DNA of 64,000 bases from assembly GCF_000266945.1 (NCBI RefSeq), contig NC_018025.1, forward strand, positions 2,790,001 through 2,854,000, written 5' to 3'. The translations under genes were made by a program, and so were the position numbers. This DNA comes from Desulfomonile tiedjei DSM 6799 (GTDB lineage: Bacteria; Desulfobacterota; Desulfomonilia; Desulfomonilales; Desulfomonilaceae). The notes beneath the pieces are model-generated. The model had not been told where the DNA came from, did no database searches, and saw nothing but the letters and a program-made list of their open reading frames with translations. Positions 34,382 through 43,410 of the stretch are shown piece by piece. Numbering within the stretch: position 1 is the first letter of the stretch; each line of letters starts with the position of its first letter.

Positions 34382-35947
34382 TTGAAATCAACTTCCGTAC
34401 AAGAATCTTTGGGGACCGATTCAGCGGATGAGAGCCTTCTTTCCACGGGATCTATTCTTGCCATAGATGATGACGGGGTGACTGTAGGCATACTGAAAGA
34501 TCTTCTGGAGATGAGCGGGTATACTGTATTCACGGCCAATGAGGGACGTGAAGGGATAAACGTTTTCGGGCATACCCGGCCGGACCTTGTCATTACCGAC
34601 ATTCAGATGCCTCATATGGACGGCCTTGAGGTCTTGGCAAAGGTCAGAGAGATCGACAACACGGTTTCTGTAGTGCTTCTTACCGGACACGGCGACCTTG
34701 ACAATGCGCTCCGTGCACTCCGAAGGGGTGCTCATGATTTCCTTCTCAAACCGGTCAATACGGACATCCTCTTAAATACGGTACGGCGAGGAATCGACCA
34801 CTGTCGGCTTAAGCGATTTGAGCGGAATTATAAAAGACTTCTGGAAGAAGAAGTCAAAGCTCGGACTCAAGAGCTTGCCAGGACCAACGATTTCCTCAAG
34901 AGCATCCTTGATAGTTCAACAGGCGTATCGATTGTTCTGACAGGGTTCGATGAGCAAGTCCTTTTCTGGAATCGCGGAGCGGAACGAATCTTCGGCTATA
35001 CCGAAGAAGAAATGATCGGAAATTCCATAACTAAACTTTATCCGGATGAGACAGTCGATCCTGAGACTATTGCACGCCTGAACAACATCATGCAAAACGT
35101 TCAAGGCACCGCTCATGCGAATGTCAGACATATTGCAAAAGACGGCCGCACACTGACGATTTCTTTGACAGTCACGCCGGTAGTCGATTCAAACGGAGAT
35201 CTGCGAGGAATCCTCGGCCTGGGACAGGACGTCACCGAACAGGTTAGACTCCACGAGGAACTGCTCAAATCATTTCAGCGGATAAAGAAAATACAGGGCG
35301 CATCCATTTTTTCATTGGCCAAACTTGCAGAATCACGCGATGGAGAAACCGGTTTTCACCTCAAGAGAATACAGGCGTATTGTGACGCTCTCTGCCGGAG
35401 ACTGAGCAAACGTGAACGCTATAAAGAAGTATTGACCCCCGAATTTATCGAAGACCTCGTGCAGTGTTCAGTGCTTCACGATATCGGAAAAGTGGCCATT
35501 CCGGATGCAATCTTGTTCAATCCGAAAAAATTCGGCATTGATGAATACGAACTCATGAAACAACATGCGATGTATGGCGGAAAAGCTCTCGAAGAAGCTG
35601 CCGCGGAAGCAGACGAACCTGACGGCTATCTGTCTCTCGCAAAAGACGTCGCCTATTATCATCATGAGCGATGGGACGGCAGCGGGTACCCGTTCGGTCT
35701 GAAGGGGGAGGAAATCCCTCTGGCTGCTCGTATTGTAGCGGTCATCGACGTATACGATGCACTGATCACTGAACGACGGTACAAGCGGTCCTACACCCAT
35801 GAAGAAGCACGCACGGTAATAGTTCAGGGAAAGGGTACGCAGTTCGATCCCGAACTGGTTGAAGTGTTTCTTGAAATCGAGGACGAATTTCAGCGCATCA
35901 GGGATAAGGTCTCCGGCCAAGACTCTGCGCTCGAACTTGCCGGCTGA
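34382..35947 (+). CDS. Response regulator-PAS-HD-GYP protein (c-di-GMP phosphodiesterase)
   Basis: A 521-residue signalling protein. The receiver domain (about 24-140) has phospho-acceptor Asp73 in DLVITDIQMPHMDG. A coiled linker and PAS domain (about 175-290) carry a PAC motif. The HD-GYP domain (about 305-505) has LHDIGKVAIPD (HD near 365) and HHERWDGSGYPFGLKGEEIP (GYP near 435). Such proteins hydrolyse cyclic di-GMP. The start is TTG at 34382, with a GAGGGAG tract upstream. Two PilT-like ATPases follow, suggesting motility or adhesion control. No cognate histidine kinase is adjacent. Confidence 0.92.
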   Translation: MKSTSVQESLGTDSADESLLSTGSILAIDDDGVTVGILKDLLEMSGYTVFTANEGREGINVFGHTRPDLVITDIQMPHMDGLEVLAKVREIDNTVSVVLLTGHGDLDNALRALRRGAHDFLLKPVNTDILLNTVRRGIDHCRLKRFERNYKRLLEEEVKARTQELARTNDFLKSILDSSTGVSIVLTGFDEQVLFWNRGAERIFGYTEEEMIGNSITKLYPDETVDPETIARLNNIMQNVQGTAHANVRHIAKDGRTLTISLTVTPVVDSNGDLRGILGLGQDVTEQVRLHEELLKSFQRIKKIQGASIFSLAKLAESRDGETGFHLKRIQAYCDALCRRLSKRERYKEVLTPEFIEDLVQCSVLHDIGKVAIPDAILFNPKKFGIDEYELMKQHAMYGGKALEEAAAEADEPDGYLSLAKDVAYYHHERWDGSGYPFGLKGEEIPLAARIVAVIDVYDALITERRYKRSYTHEEARTVIVQGKGTQFDPELVEVFLEIEDEFQRIRDKVSGQDSALELAG

Positions 35948-36080
35948 TTTCGACTAGCCTTCCGTCCCCCAGTGTCCTCTCAATCATCGATCAATCTCGC
36001 GTCTGGGTGCAGAGCGGCAACCGGCCGGCGGATTGGCAGCTCACAAAGCTGTTTTTTGTGGATCCTTCGGAGGAAAAACA

Positions 36081-37124
36081 TTGGCTCAATTAGATTCTAT
36101 ACTTCAGACAGCGGTTCAAGCCAAAGCTTCCGATGTGCACGTGGCAACCGGCAGTCCATATCTTGTGAGACAGTTCGGACAGTTAAGGAAACTGAAGTCT
36201 CCAAATCTTACTTCAGAAGCGGCTCGGAAGATCATCTACGAGGTTCTCACGCCTGCGCAGCAGAACATGCTGGAAAAGCAGCTTCAGATTGACTTTGCCT
36301 ACGATCTAAAGGGCATCGGACGGTTTAGAGGAAATGTTATCCTGCAGCGCAAAGGTCTGAACGCGACCTTTCGCATAATTCCTTCAAAAATTCCATCTCT
36401 TTCCGAATTAGGGCTGCCTCCGGTGGTGGCCAAGTTTTGTGACTATCATCAAGGTTTGCTTGTGGTTACAGGAGCAACAGGGCAGGGGAAATCCACCACT
36501 TTGGCTGCAATGATAGATCTCATAAATTCCTCACGGCCTGTGCACATTCTCACGATAGAAGATCCTATAGAATTTATCCATCCCATAAAAAAAGGATTAG
36601 TGAATCAGCGTCAACTGGGGTTGCACACGAAATCCTTCGAGAACGCTTTACGTGCCGCTTTGAGGGAAGACCCGGATGTGATCATGGTGGGAGAATTGAG
36701 GGATCTGGAGTCCATCAGGCTCGCGATTACCGCTGCTGAAACAGGTCACTTGGTTATAGGAACCCTATCCACTTCGAGTGGCCCCAAGACCGTGGACAGA
36801 TTGATAGATTCCTTCCCCCCTGACGAACAGAATCAAATACGCGCTATGCTTTCGGAAAGCCTTCGAGCAGTCATCACTCAGAAGCTGCTTCCCAATATCG
36901 ACCGGAACGGGCAGGTGCTCGCAGCGGAAATCATGATAGGGACTGTTCCGTTGGCGAATCTCATACGATCCGAAAAGACGTATCAACTGCCATCCATTAT
37001 GCAAACCGGCCGATCTCAGGGCATGCAATCGATGGACGACGCAATCATGCAACTGCTTCAGGCAAAGAAGATTTCACCACAGGTGGCTCTAGAGTACGCC
37101 GAGACCAAAAAACGTTTTATGTAG
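36081..37124 (+). CDS. PilT-like twitching/secretion ATPase (first of tandem pair)
   Basis: A 347-residue hexameric ATPase of the PilT/GspE superfamily. It shows the N-terminal PilT domain (AKASDVHVATGSPYLVRQFG), Walker A GATGQGKST, the Asp-box EDPIEFIH, Walker B VGELRDLESI and the His-box region TGHLVIGTL. Walker A departs from the usual GPTGSGKST. The TTG at 36081 follows CGGAGGAAAAA. It normally retracts type IV pili, but pilin genes are absent from the window. It is followed 9 bp later by a second, similar ATPase. Confidence 0.88.
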   Translation: MAQLDSILQTAVQAKASDVHVATGSPYLVRQFGQLRKLKSPNLTSEAARKIIYEVLTPAQQNMLEKQLQIDFAYDLKGIGRFRGNVILQRKGLNATFRIIPSKIPSLSELGLPPVVAKFCDYHQGLLVVTGATGQGKSTTLAAMIDLINSSRPVHILTIEDPIEFIHPIKKGLVNQRQLGLHTKSFENALRAALREDPDVIMVGELRDLESIRLAITAAETGHLVIGTLSTSSGPKTVDRLIDSFPPDEQNQIRAMLSESLRAVITQKLLPNIDRNGQVLAAEIMIGTVPLANLIRSEKTYQLPSIMQTGRSQGMQSMDDAIMQLLQAKKISPQVALEYAETKKRFM

Positions 37125-37133
37125 AGGCGCATT

Positions 37134-38204
37134 TTGCCCAAAATAGACAGTCTACTCACTGAGATGATTCAATCCGGGGCCTCGGACCTGCACATGGTCC
37201 CTGGAATGCCTCCTCTGTTGCGACTCAAAGGGGATTTAGTTCCTACCAAACACAAGCCGCTCTCGCACAAACTGAATGAGGCCCTCTTTTTTGAGATGAT
37301 GACCAGCCAGCAGCAGAAGGTTCTGCAGACAACCCTTGAACTTGACCTTGCGCATGAAATCGTCGGCTTGGCTCGTTTCAGATGCAATTATTTCTACCAA
37401 CGCAGGGGTATATCCGCGGTATTTCGCCAAATCCCCACCAGGATCAAGTCGCTTGAAGAACTTGGCATGCCGGCTGGGGTTCACAATATTCTTGGAATCA
37501 AGAAGGGATTGGTCCTGGTGACCGGTCCGACAGGATCTGGCAAGTCCACCACGCTTGCTGCCATGATTGACTACATAAACAGAAACGAAGAAAAACACAT
37601 CATTACCATCGAAGATCCGCTTGAATTCGTTCACGAGAACCAAAAGTCCCTCATCACCCAGCGTGAGATAGGTGCCCACGCGAAAAGCTTTGCCGATGCT
37701 CTTCGAGTAGCGTCAAGGGAAGATCCGAACATCATTCTTGTAGGTGAGATGCGGGACCTGGAAACCATTGCGCTTGCCCTCAGCAGCGCAGAATTGGGAA
37801 TTCTGGTCTTCGGCACGGTCCACACCAACTCGGCCGTAAAGACCATCGACCGGGTTATAAATGCTTTCCCTGCAAGCCAGCAGAATCAGGTTCGCACCAT
37901 GTTGAGCGATTCCCTCAAGGCGGTGCTTGCTCAACAGCTTCTCAAGACTGCAGACGGCAAAGGAAGGTGTGCTGCTGTAGAAATACTGATCAGCAATTCC
38001 GCTGTGGGAAATCTCATCCGGGAAGGAAAGCTTGCTCAAATAGCTTCGATCATCCAGACAGGAAGCTTGGAAGGCATGCAGACAATGGATCAGGCGCTGC
38101 AACAGCTTGTGGATCAGAAGCGCATTACCCCCGAAGCGGCTTATTGGAAAGCAATCGATAAATCGATTTTTGCCGCCCAATGTCCAGCCGGATTCGTAGA
38201 ATAA
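37134..38204 (+). CDS. PilT-like twitching/secretion ATPase (second of tandem pair)
   Basis: A 356-residue PilT paralogue with canonical Walker A GPTGSGKST, the Asp-box EDPLEFVH, Walker B VGEMRDLETI and His-box GILVFGTVHT. It begins with TTG 9 bp after the first ATPase, so the two are surely co-transcribed. Tandem PilT-type ATPases with differing Walker A loops suggest division of labour, for instance PilT and PilU-like roles; this is inference from the family. Confidence 0.88.
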   Translation: MPKIDSLLTEMIQSGASDLHMVPGMPPLLRLKGDLVPTKHKPLSHKLNEALFFEMMTSQQQKVLQTTLELDLAHEIVGLARFRCNYFYQRRGISAVFRQIPTRIKSLEELGMPAGVHNILGIKKGLVLVTGPTGSGKSTTLAAMIDYINRNEEKHIITIEDPLEFVHENQKSLITQREIGAHAKSFADALRVASREDPNIILVGEMRDLETIALALSSAELGILVFGTVHTNSAVKTIDRVINAFPASQQNQVRTMLSDSLKAVLAQQLLKTADGKGRCAAVEILISNSAVGNLIREGKLAQIASIIQTGSLEGMQTMDQALQQLVDQKRITPEAAYWKAIDKSIFAAQCPAGFVE

Positions 38205-38278
38205 GAAGAGCCGTGCTGCCGACTATAGCAAGTGTATAAAACAGTGTTCAATTTGCGAAAAGCACTTCTCGGCAATTG

Positions 38279-38360
38279 GTAGGTGCCGTGCCTCCGTGCC
38301 GGCACATTTTTCAAATACAAATCAACCGGTGGGGCCGGCAGCGAAGCCGACCCCTACCGT
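38279..38360. repeat. Repeat family C-related core (inverted)
   Basis: GGTAGGTGCCGTGCC... through ...GACCCCTACCG. The hairpin core GTGCCG/CGGCAC and the flanking CATTTTTCAAAT match the complement of the family C core, but the terminal repeats are missing. It lies between the second PilT-like gene and the convergent activase gene. Confidence 0.6.
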
Positions 38361-38443
38361 TCATTTAGAGCACAATGTGTTCAAAAGCTCAGAAATTATG
38401 TCATTATGCTATAAAATGGGTTTTGACTCTTCAAAGACTGTGG

Positions 38444-39388
38444 CTACTCCTGCGTGACAGATCCGTGTAATTTGGCTTCCCGCCCGAGACATTGTCTGAA
38501 AAACTCCACGATTCTAACCTCTTCATCTCTCGTCATGAAATGTTCCGGTAAGGTTGGGGGCTCAAGATCGAGTCTCCGGAATTTGGCCAGACCTGTGGGA
38601 TTGTACGGCAGGAGGACCACATGAGGTGCTCTCATATGATGCAAAAGCTCGGCGATACGCTTGAGATTCTCCGTCGTTGCCGTAGTCTCCGGGATCAAAG
38701 GTATTCTCGGAATGACTGCATCTCGTCTGTGCCGGAGAAGTTGGCGCAGATTCGAGATAATCGTCTCGTTTCCCTTCCCCGTGTATTCCCGATGCAGTCT
38801 TGAATCACCAAACTTCACATCGAAATACATGAGATCCACATGCTGCAAAAGACTGTCTGCGAATGATGAATAATCAAAGAAACCGGAGGTTTGTATTGCA
38901 ACATGAATGCCCTGATCTTTCAATGCACGTGCGAGCTTTGTCAGAAATCCCATGTGCATGGTGCATTCACCACCGGAAAAGGTAACGCCTCCACCGGAAG
39001 CTGCATAATAGTTCTCGTCACGCAGAAGAATCTCCAGCAGCTCATCCACCGTATATGCATCGCCCACCTTGCGGATACCGAAGCCGGGGCACACTTCAGC
39101 GCACAAACCGCAATTATTACAGCGTTCACGGTGAATCCTGAACGGAGCAGAGAAGTCGATGGCCTCTTGCGGGCAAACCCGTCCACATTGCCCACACTGA
39201 ATACAGTCCTCTTCATGGAAGGCTATACTGGGGCCTGTAGTCCAGCACTCGGGGTTGTGGCAAAAAACGCACCTGAGCGGACATCCTTTAAAGAAGACTA
39301 CAGTCCTTATGCCCGGCCCGTCCTCGCGACTGCATCGTTTTATATCCGTTATGAGGGGAACGGAAATCAAATCGTTTGCTCTCTCCAA
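38444..39388 (-). CDS. Glycyl-radical enzyme activase (radical SAM)
   Basis: A 314-residue radical SAM activase. The SAM [4Fe-4S] motif is C36-x3-C40-x2-C43 (GCPLRCVFCHNPE). A ferredoxin-like insert with two CxxCxxCxxxC sets (CIQCGQCGRVCP and CNNCGLCAEVCP) and the GGVTFSGGE glycine motif are as in PflA/CutD/BssD-type activases. It should install the glycyl radical on the enzyme at 40267-42825. It is transcribed in the same direction, with an SCP2-like gene and a repeat C copy between them. Confidence 0.93.
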   Translation of the reverse strand: MERANDLISVPLITDIKRCSREDGPGIRTVVFFKGCPLRCVFCHNPECWTTGPSIAFHEEDCIQCGQCGRVCPQEAIDFSAPFRIHRERCNNCGLCAEVCPGFGIRKVGDAYTVDELLEILLRDENYYAASGGGVTFSGGECTMHMGFLTKLARALKDQGIHVAIQTSGFFDYSSFADSLLQHVDLMYFDVKFGDSRLHREYTGKGNETIISNLRQLLRHRRDAVIPRIPLIPETTATTENLKRIAELLHHMRAPHVVLLPYNPTGLAKFRRLDLEPPTLPEHFMTRDEEVRIVEFFRQCLGREAKLHGSVTQE

Positions 39389-39392
39389 AGTC

Positions 39393-39573
39393 TTATAGCG
39401 ATGGTCAAAGATTCTGGCATTTATCTGACACTCAAATGCAACCTATTGGTAGGGACCGGCGTCTCTGCCGGTCAATTCTATTATCCATCGTTTGGAAGAT
39501 GTGCCGGCACGGAGGCCGGCACCCACCACCATTCTTATCTTTAATCGGGCATTAATTATTGCAATTCCCATAA
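39393..39573. repeat. Repeat family C, copy 2
   Basis: TTATAGCGATGGTCAAAG at the left and GCAATTCCCATAATA at the right are degenerate ends of the family C element. The core hairpin GTGCCGGCACGGAGGCCGGCAC is intact. It sits inside the glycyl-radical gene cluster, directly upstream of the activase start codon. The remaining 39574-39772 gap shows only a weak hairpin (CCTGTTCA/TGGACAGG). Confidence 0.7.
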
Positions 39574-39772
39574 TATCTGTGAAGGGATTCCAAAAAGTCT
39601 AAGGATTATTAGCCTGTTCATTTGAGTGGACAGGCAAAGATTCCGGTATGGCAACTTCTGTCCTGCTGATCGCGGCCGATGCGGATTCTCTTGTAGGTGC
39701 CACGAAGCGTCCGACCTACGTGCCGATCAATAGGGAAGGGCAGGCACGAGACCAGCCCCTCCATCGTCTTCG

Positions 39773-40219
39773 CTAAGCCAAGCTGCTCACACCGAGCCTC
39801 TGGCATAGGTCGCGAACCATAAATCCGAACTTGAACAGATAGTTCAGATTCCCTTCCGTCTCCACGTCATTCTTGAATATGGCATCCATTGCATCGTGTT
39901 TCACACTCAGGAGAAATTTCCACAATGCCTGATTATCTTTGAATGTCACTTTGAGATCCCAATCATTGATGGGATCGTCAAGGACATCCATTTGGCCTCT
40001 GTGGAAAATGACTGATGTTGCAACTCCTTCCTGCGCCTGAAACAAGTACCTGCCGTTAAACGTTTCGATATGCTTTTGATATCCATCCAAAGCCGGAACG
40101 GGGTTCAACGGGCTGTTAGACATAGTAAATCCAAATCCCATGATTTTGAGGAGGAGTTCCAGGAATTCATCGGTTGCCCCGGAAAAGACCCTATCCAATA
40201 TGTCGTCAAGCAGGTTCAT
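39773..40219 (-). CDS. SCP2-like small protein between a glycyl-radical enzyme and its activase
   Basis: A 148-residue protein without signal or membrane segment. The second half (FNGRYLFQ..., DWDLKVTFKDNQALWKFLLS, DAMDAIFKNDVETEGNLNYLFKFGFM) follows the pattern of SCP2 sterol-carrier domains, which bind hydrophobic ligands or acyl-CoA; this is a pattern-based call. The ATG at 40219 follows GGAAGGAA. It lies 47 bp downstream of the glycyl-radical enzyme gene. A role in delivering or binding that enzyme's substrate is speculative. Confidence 0.6.
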   Translation of the reverse strand: MNLLDDILDRVFSGATDEFLELLLKIMGFGFTMSNSPLNPVPALDGYQKHIETFNGRYLFQAQEGVATSVIFHRGQMDVLDDPINDWDLKVTFKDNQALWKFLLSVKHDAMDAIFKNDVETEGNLNYLFKFGFMVRDLCQRLGVSSLA

Positions 40220-40266
40220 GCTGAAATTCCTTCCAGTCGAATTGTATTCTCTCAGGCCATCTCGTC

Positions 40267-42825
40267 TCATGCTTCCGTATCGATATGATACGAATGCGAT
40301 GTTCCTGAGGAGAGGTCGTATTCGGTACGCTCCATAATTTCTTTCTGCATCTGAGGATTCAGGTCGCGGAAGTATGCGGTATATCCGGAGACCCGTACGA
40401 GCAAATAAGGATAATTCTCGGGATGCGCCATGGCATCAAGGAAGGTCTCGTGATCCATAACGTTGAACTGGATTTCTATGCCACCCGGATCCGGCTTCTC
40501 TCCGGCAAAATACCCCTTGATCAACGGGGCAAAATGGTCGAGCATTGCCTCCTTATCCTGTTCCGGGGCGAATTTGATGTTCAATGCAACACCGCTCGAT
40601 AATGCGCGGGAAGGCAGCATCGCTGCTGAATTCAATGCAGAGGTTAAGTGGGGCGCAACTCCGGATACGGGAGTTATTCCGCTGGCAAAATTTTCACCAT
40701 CTTTCCGACCGTTCGGGAGTGCGCCTGTCACTTCTGACAACCCTGCATGTATGGTCATTGTCCAGTATCCGACCCGATACTTGCCGCCCCTGTAGTTGTC
40801 TTTCCCTCTGAATGCTTCATCCAACGTCGTAACAAGCCACTGAGCATTTTCATTCGCACCCGGATCGTCGTTACCGTACTTCGGCACTTTTTGGGTCGCT
40901 GCATAGAGATCTTCGAAACCCTCGAAATTAGCGCTAATCGCTTCCATCATTGTGGAAAGGGGAACCCTTCTGTGCGGAGTTGCATTAAAGCAAAGCTCTT
41001 CGATGACATTCAAGGAATCCGCAGTGTCTGCCAAAGCGATTATAGAGACTCCGGAAGAATTGATCCTGGCGCCTCCCTGTATGACGTCCAGTCCTTTATC
41101 CATCGGTCCCTCGAAAAGAGAAGACAGGATCGGAGTCGGATAGAAATCCTGATGCACCTCGCCCAACAAATTGTTGAGCCGCACAGCCCTGTCTGCAACC
41201 CATTCCAGTTGTGCCCTGTACGCATCCCGGAATTGTTCGAACGTTTGAAAACCACCTTGAGGATCGGTTTCTATGGTGAGCAGGCGAGATCCCGTGTGTC
41301 TCATGCGACCGTTGTACAACGCAAGCTCGAGGACCGCGGCAACGTTCACCAGCACAGCCGCGCAATGAGCATAAGTCCTGCCGGCGCTTACGGGTTCCAC
41401 GCAGCCGACGATGCCATAATCTCTCGCGTGCTCAAGGCTGTCACCCTTGTCCTGAAGGGCGAGAATGACGGCTTTATCGTTGTGAATGGCCGGAGTCGCT
41501 CCGGTGTTGATATTCACTTCACAAAGTCTACGCAAATAGTCTTCTGAATTTATCCCCGGAAAATATCTCGCGTTCAGATTCGGATCGCGAAGCTTCATCA
41601 ATTCCGTGGCTCTTAGAATGAGGTATGTGACATCGTTTACGGAATCGTTCCCCTGGCTGTCGATACCCCCTATAGTAATAGCCTGGTTTGCTCCGGTACC
41701 GCCGAAAAGCTGTTCTGCAGCCTCGGGCATCATGGGAACGTGGTCACCTATTTTCAGCCAGAAGAAGCAGAGTAATTCCAAAGCATCAGCCGGATGCAAG
41801 CGCCCCCTGTCCACATCCTGACGGTACAGGGGATACAAGACTTGATCCAGACGTCCCAGACTGAAGCCGACATTGGGATTCTCCAGATTCAACGCGGTCC
41901 AGCATACCCAGATGGTCGTCAGGGCATCTTTGAACCCGATAGCGGGATGTTCGGGAACTCTTCGGTATCTTTCGGCGATCTCAAGAAGCCGACGTTTCTT
42001 CTCTGAAATTGTTTGCAGTGGTGCCAGCAATTCCGCCGTATTCGCAAGATTTCTGGAGTAGGCGATAATGCCTTCGAGGACTTCGACTATAGCCGCGTAA
42101 AAGTCCCGTTTCGCCGGGGTATCGGCGGAAGCCATTTTCTGTTCCGCCTCATTGATGACTCCTCTGAGACCGTACTTGATCGCCCGGGAAAAATCAGGAA
42201 TCGTATGGGATATGCACAGCGGTTTACTGGTCAGGAAAAGCACCAGGAGCTGCATAAGCTTCAACTCTTCAGATGATTGATGATAAGCCTCGGAATGCTG
42301 TGCGTACGATCTGACGCGAGCAATTTCCAGTATGCTCCGATCCATCCAGTGTGGAAATATTTCTAAATTGAGCTTTTCAATGTCCGGAGCGGTTATCTGG
42401 TACGGATTGTGTGCTCGTTTCGGCAGACCATGCAGTTCCGGCCATAACATAAGACCGACCAGTTCGGGGTACAACAGTACTCCTTTGAACTTGCTCGTAG
42501 TAGAACCAGCGAAAGGTGACCAATCGTCGAAGAAGAACGGGCGCGGGTCGGGATAAGGATCTGTTCCCCTCTGGTACGCCTGATTGTGCCAAACAACCGG
42601 TTTTCGATTCTCCAGGACTTTGCGGTAGACTCTTGCTTTATCCAGGATTGAAATTCTCTCCTGTTTCAAGAGATTGCTTTCCATATGAAATCTGGTTACC
42701 AGATCAGGTCGTTCGATGCAGACTTCGGGGATGGCTCTGAAATAAGCCTCCCTCAGGAGCATGAGCGGGCTGCCCTCAGGAAAACCGTATTTCTTGAGAT
42801 CCAGAATCTTTGGTGATACTCCCAT
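40267..42825 (-). CDS. Glycyl-radical enzyme of unassigned specificity (PFL-like family)
   Basis: An 852-residue glycyl-radical enzyme. The radical-bearing motif is RVSGYTAYF with Gly814. The thiyl cysteine is Cys475 in GIVGCVEP, with Glu477 two residues on. The C-x-E-P form is shared by lyases and dehydratases (choline, glycerol, propanediol, isethionate types), not by pyruvate formate-lyase (CC pair) or benzylsuccinate synthase. Residues beyond that motif (VSAGRTYAHC) do not match a subtype I can name. AGGGGG precedes the ATG. Partners are the SCP2-like gene and the activase. The likely reaction is anaerobic C-O, C-N, C-S or C-C cleavage of an unidentified substrate. Confidence 0.9.
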   Translation of the reverse strand: MGVSPKILDLKKYGFPEGSPLMLLREAYFRAIPEVCIERPDLVTRFHMESNLLKQERISILDKARVYRKVLENRKPVVWHNQAYQRGTDPYPDPRPFFFDDWSPFAGSTTSKFKGVLLYPELVGLMLWPELHGLPKRAHNPYQITAPDIEKLNLEIFPHWMDRSILEIARVRSYAQHSEAYHQSSEELKLMQLLVLFLTSKPLCISHTIPDFSRAIKYGLRGVINEAEQKMASADTPAKRDFYAAIVEVLEGIIAYSRNLANTAELLAPLQTISEKKRRLLEIAERYRRVPEHPAIGFKDALTTIWVCWTALNLENPNVGFSLGRLDQVLYPLYRQDVDRGRLHPADALELLCFFWLKIGDHVPMMPEAAEQLFGGTGANQAITIGGIDSQGNDSVNDVTYLILRATELMKLRDPNLNARYFPGINSEDYLRRLCEVNINTGATPAIHNDKAVILALQDKGDSLEHARDYGIVGCVEPVSAGRTYAHCAAVLVNVAAVLELALYNGRMRHTGSRLLTIETDPQGGFQTFEQFRDAYRAQLEWVADRAVRLNNLLGEVHQDFYPTPILSSLFEGPMDKGLDVIQGGARINSSGVSIIALADTADSLNVIEELCFNATPHRRVPLSTMMEAISANFEGFEDLYAATQKVPKYGNDDPGANENAQWLVTTLDEAFRGKDNYRGGKYRVGYWTMTIHAGLSEVTGALPNGRKDGENFASGITPVSGVAPHLTSALNSAAMLPSRALSSGVALNIKFAPEQDKEAMLDHFAPLIKGYFAGEKPDPGGIEIQFNVMDHETFLDAMAHPENYPYLLVRVSGYTAYFRDLNPQMQKEIMERTEYDLSSGTSHSYHIDTEA

Positions 42826-42974
42826 ATTTGCCCCCTCTTGTGGTATGCATTAAGCTGACTGATGAACGGAGACTCGCAATTATAACCTCTTGCACGTCAA
42901 CGTTATAGCGATGGCCAAAATTCTGACGATTATCCCATGCTCCGATACAAGATACTAGTGGTGACCGACGTCCC

Positions 42975-43217
42975 GAGACTGTCTCAAAAGTTAGAATTGA
43001 ATCACTGATCGTAGCACGGTTTTCTCATGATCCGCTCGGCCTGGTTGTAGCTCACGTAGGATGTGGTGAGCGAAGCGAATCGCATCGATCGCGAAAGACC
43101 TCGACGGATGCTATTCCCGCTGGTCATCGCATCCTACATTGGCCACCTTGTCTGCTCTACAAGGATGGAGAATCGTGGCACGATCTGTTGTGCATCCAAG
43201 GCTTTTAAGACAGGCTC
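42975..43217. repeat. Repeat family B, copy 1 (nested in family C)
   Basis: The ends GAGACTGTCTCAAAA and TTTTAAGACAGGCTC are imperfect inverted repeats, and subterminal segments contain ATCGTGGCACGAT-like palindromes at both ends. The flanks TCCC/CCCC suggest a 4-bp target duplication with one change. The central part carries a family E unit. The closest relative is at 57392-57602. Confidence 0.8.
43059..43134. repeat. Repeat family E, copy 1
   Basis: A 76-bp unit starting GGATGTGGTGAGCGAAGCGA and ending GGTCATCGCATCC. Its ends are partly complementary. It is about 85% identical by eye to 51116-51190. Confidence 0.75.
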
Positions 43218-43377
43218 CCCCTGCCGGTCCATTCTATCGATATCATTAATCATATTGAAGATGTGCCGGCACGGAGGCACGGCACCCACCAATATTCCTA
43301 TTTTCAATCGGACACTAATTTTGGCAATTGCTACAGAATAGCAATGCCTTGGAATTAGATTAAGTGGAAGAAGTTGT

Positions 43378-43398
43378 GAGGGCCTTTGAACGGCCCTC
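43378..43398. terminator. Hairpin after folD (weak terminator)
   Basis: GAGGGCC-TTTGAAC-GGCCCTC, a 7-bp stem just beyond the folD stop codon. There is no T-run on the minus strand, so termination strength is doubtful. Confidence 0.4.
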
Positions 43399-43410
43399 GT
43401 CGAAAGAAAA

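Larger units (their letters stand above)
42903..43334. repeat. Repeat family C, copy 3, interrupted by a family B element
   Basis: The left part, TTATAGCGATGGCCAAAA... to ...GACGTCCC (42903-42974), and the right part, CTGCCGG... to ...TTTTGGCAATTGCTACAG, together reconstitute a family C element like the one at 22665-22855. A 243-bp B element sits between them at the point where copy 1 reads GTCCCTGCC. Confidence 0.8.

Noticed and set aside
40747-41547. 266-codon plus-strand ORF opposite the glycyl-radical enzyme
   Set aside because: Antisense shadow within a full-length enzyme gene.
42903-43334. CRISPR array
   Set aside because: The repeated motifs are inverted and nested rather than direct repeats with regular spacers, and no cas genes are present.
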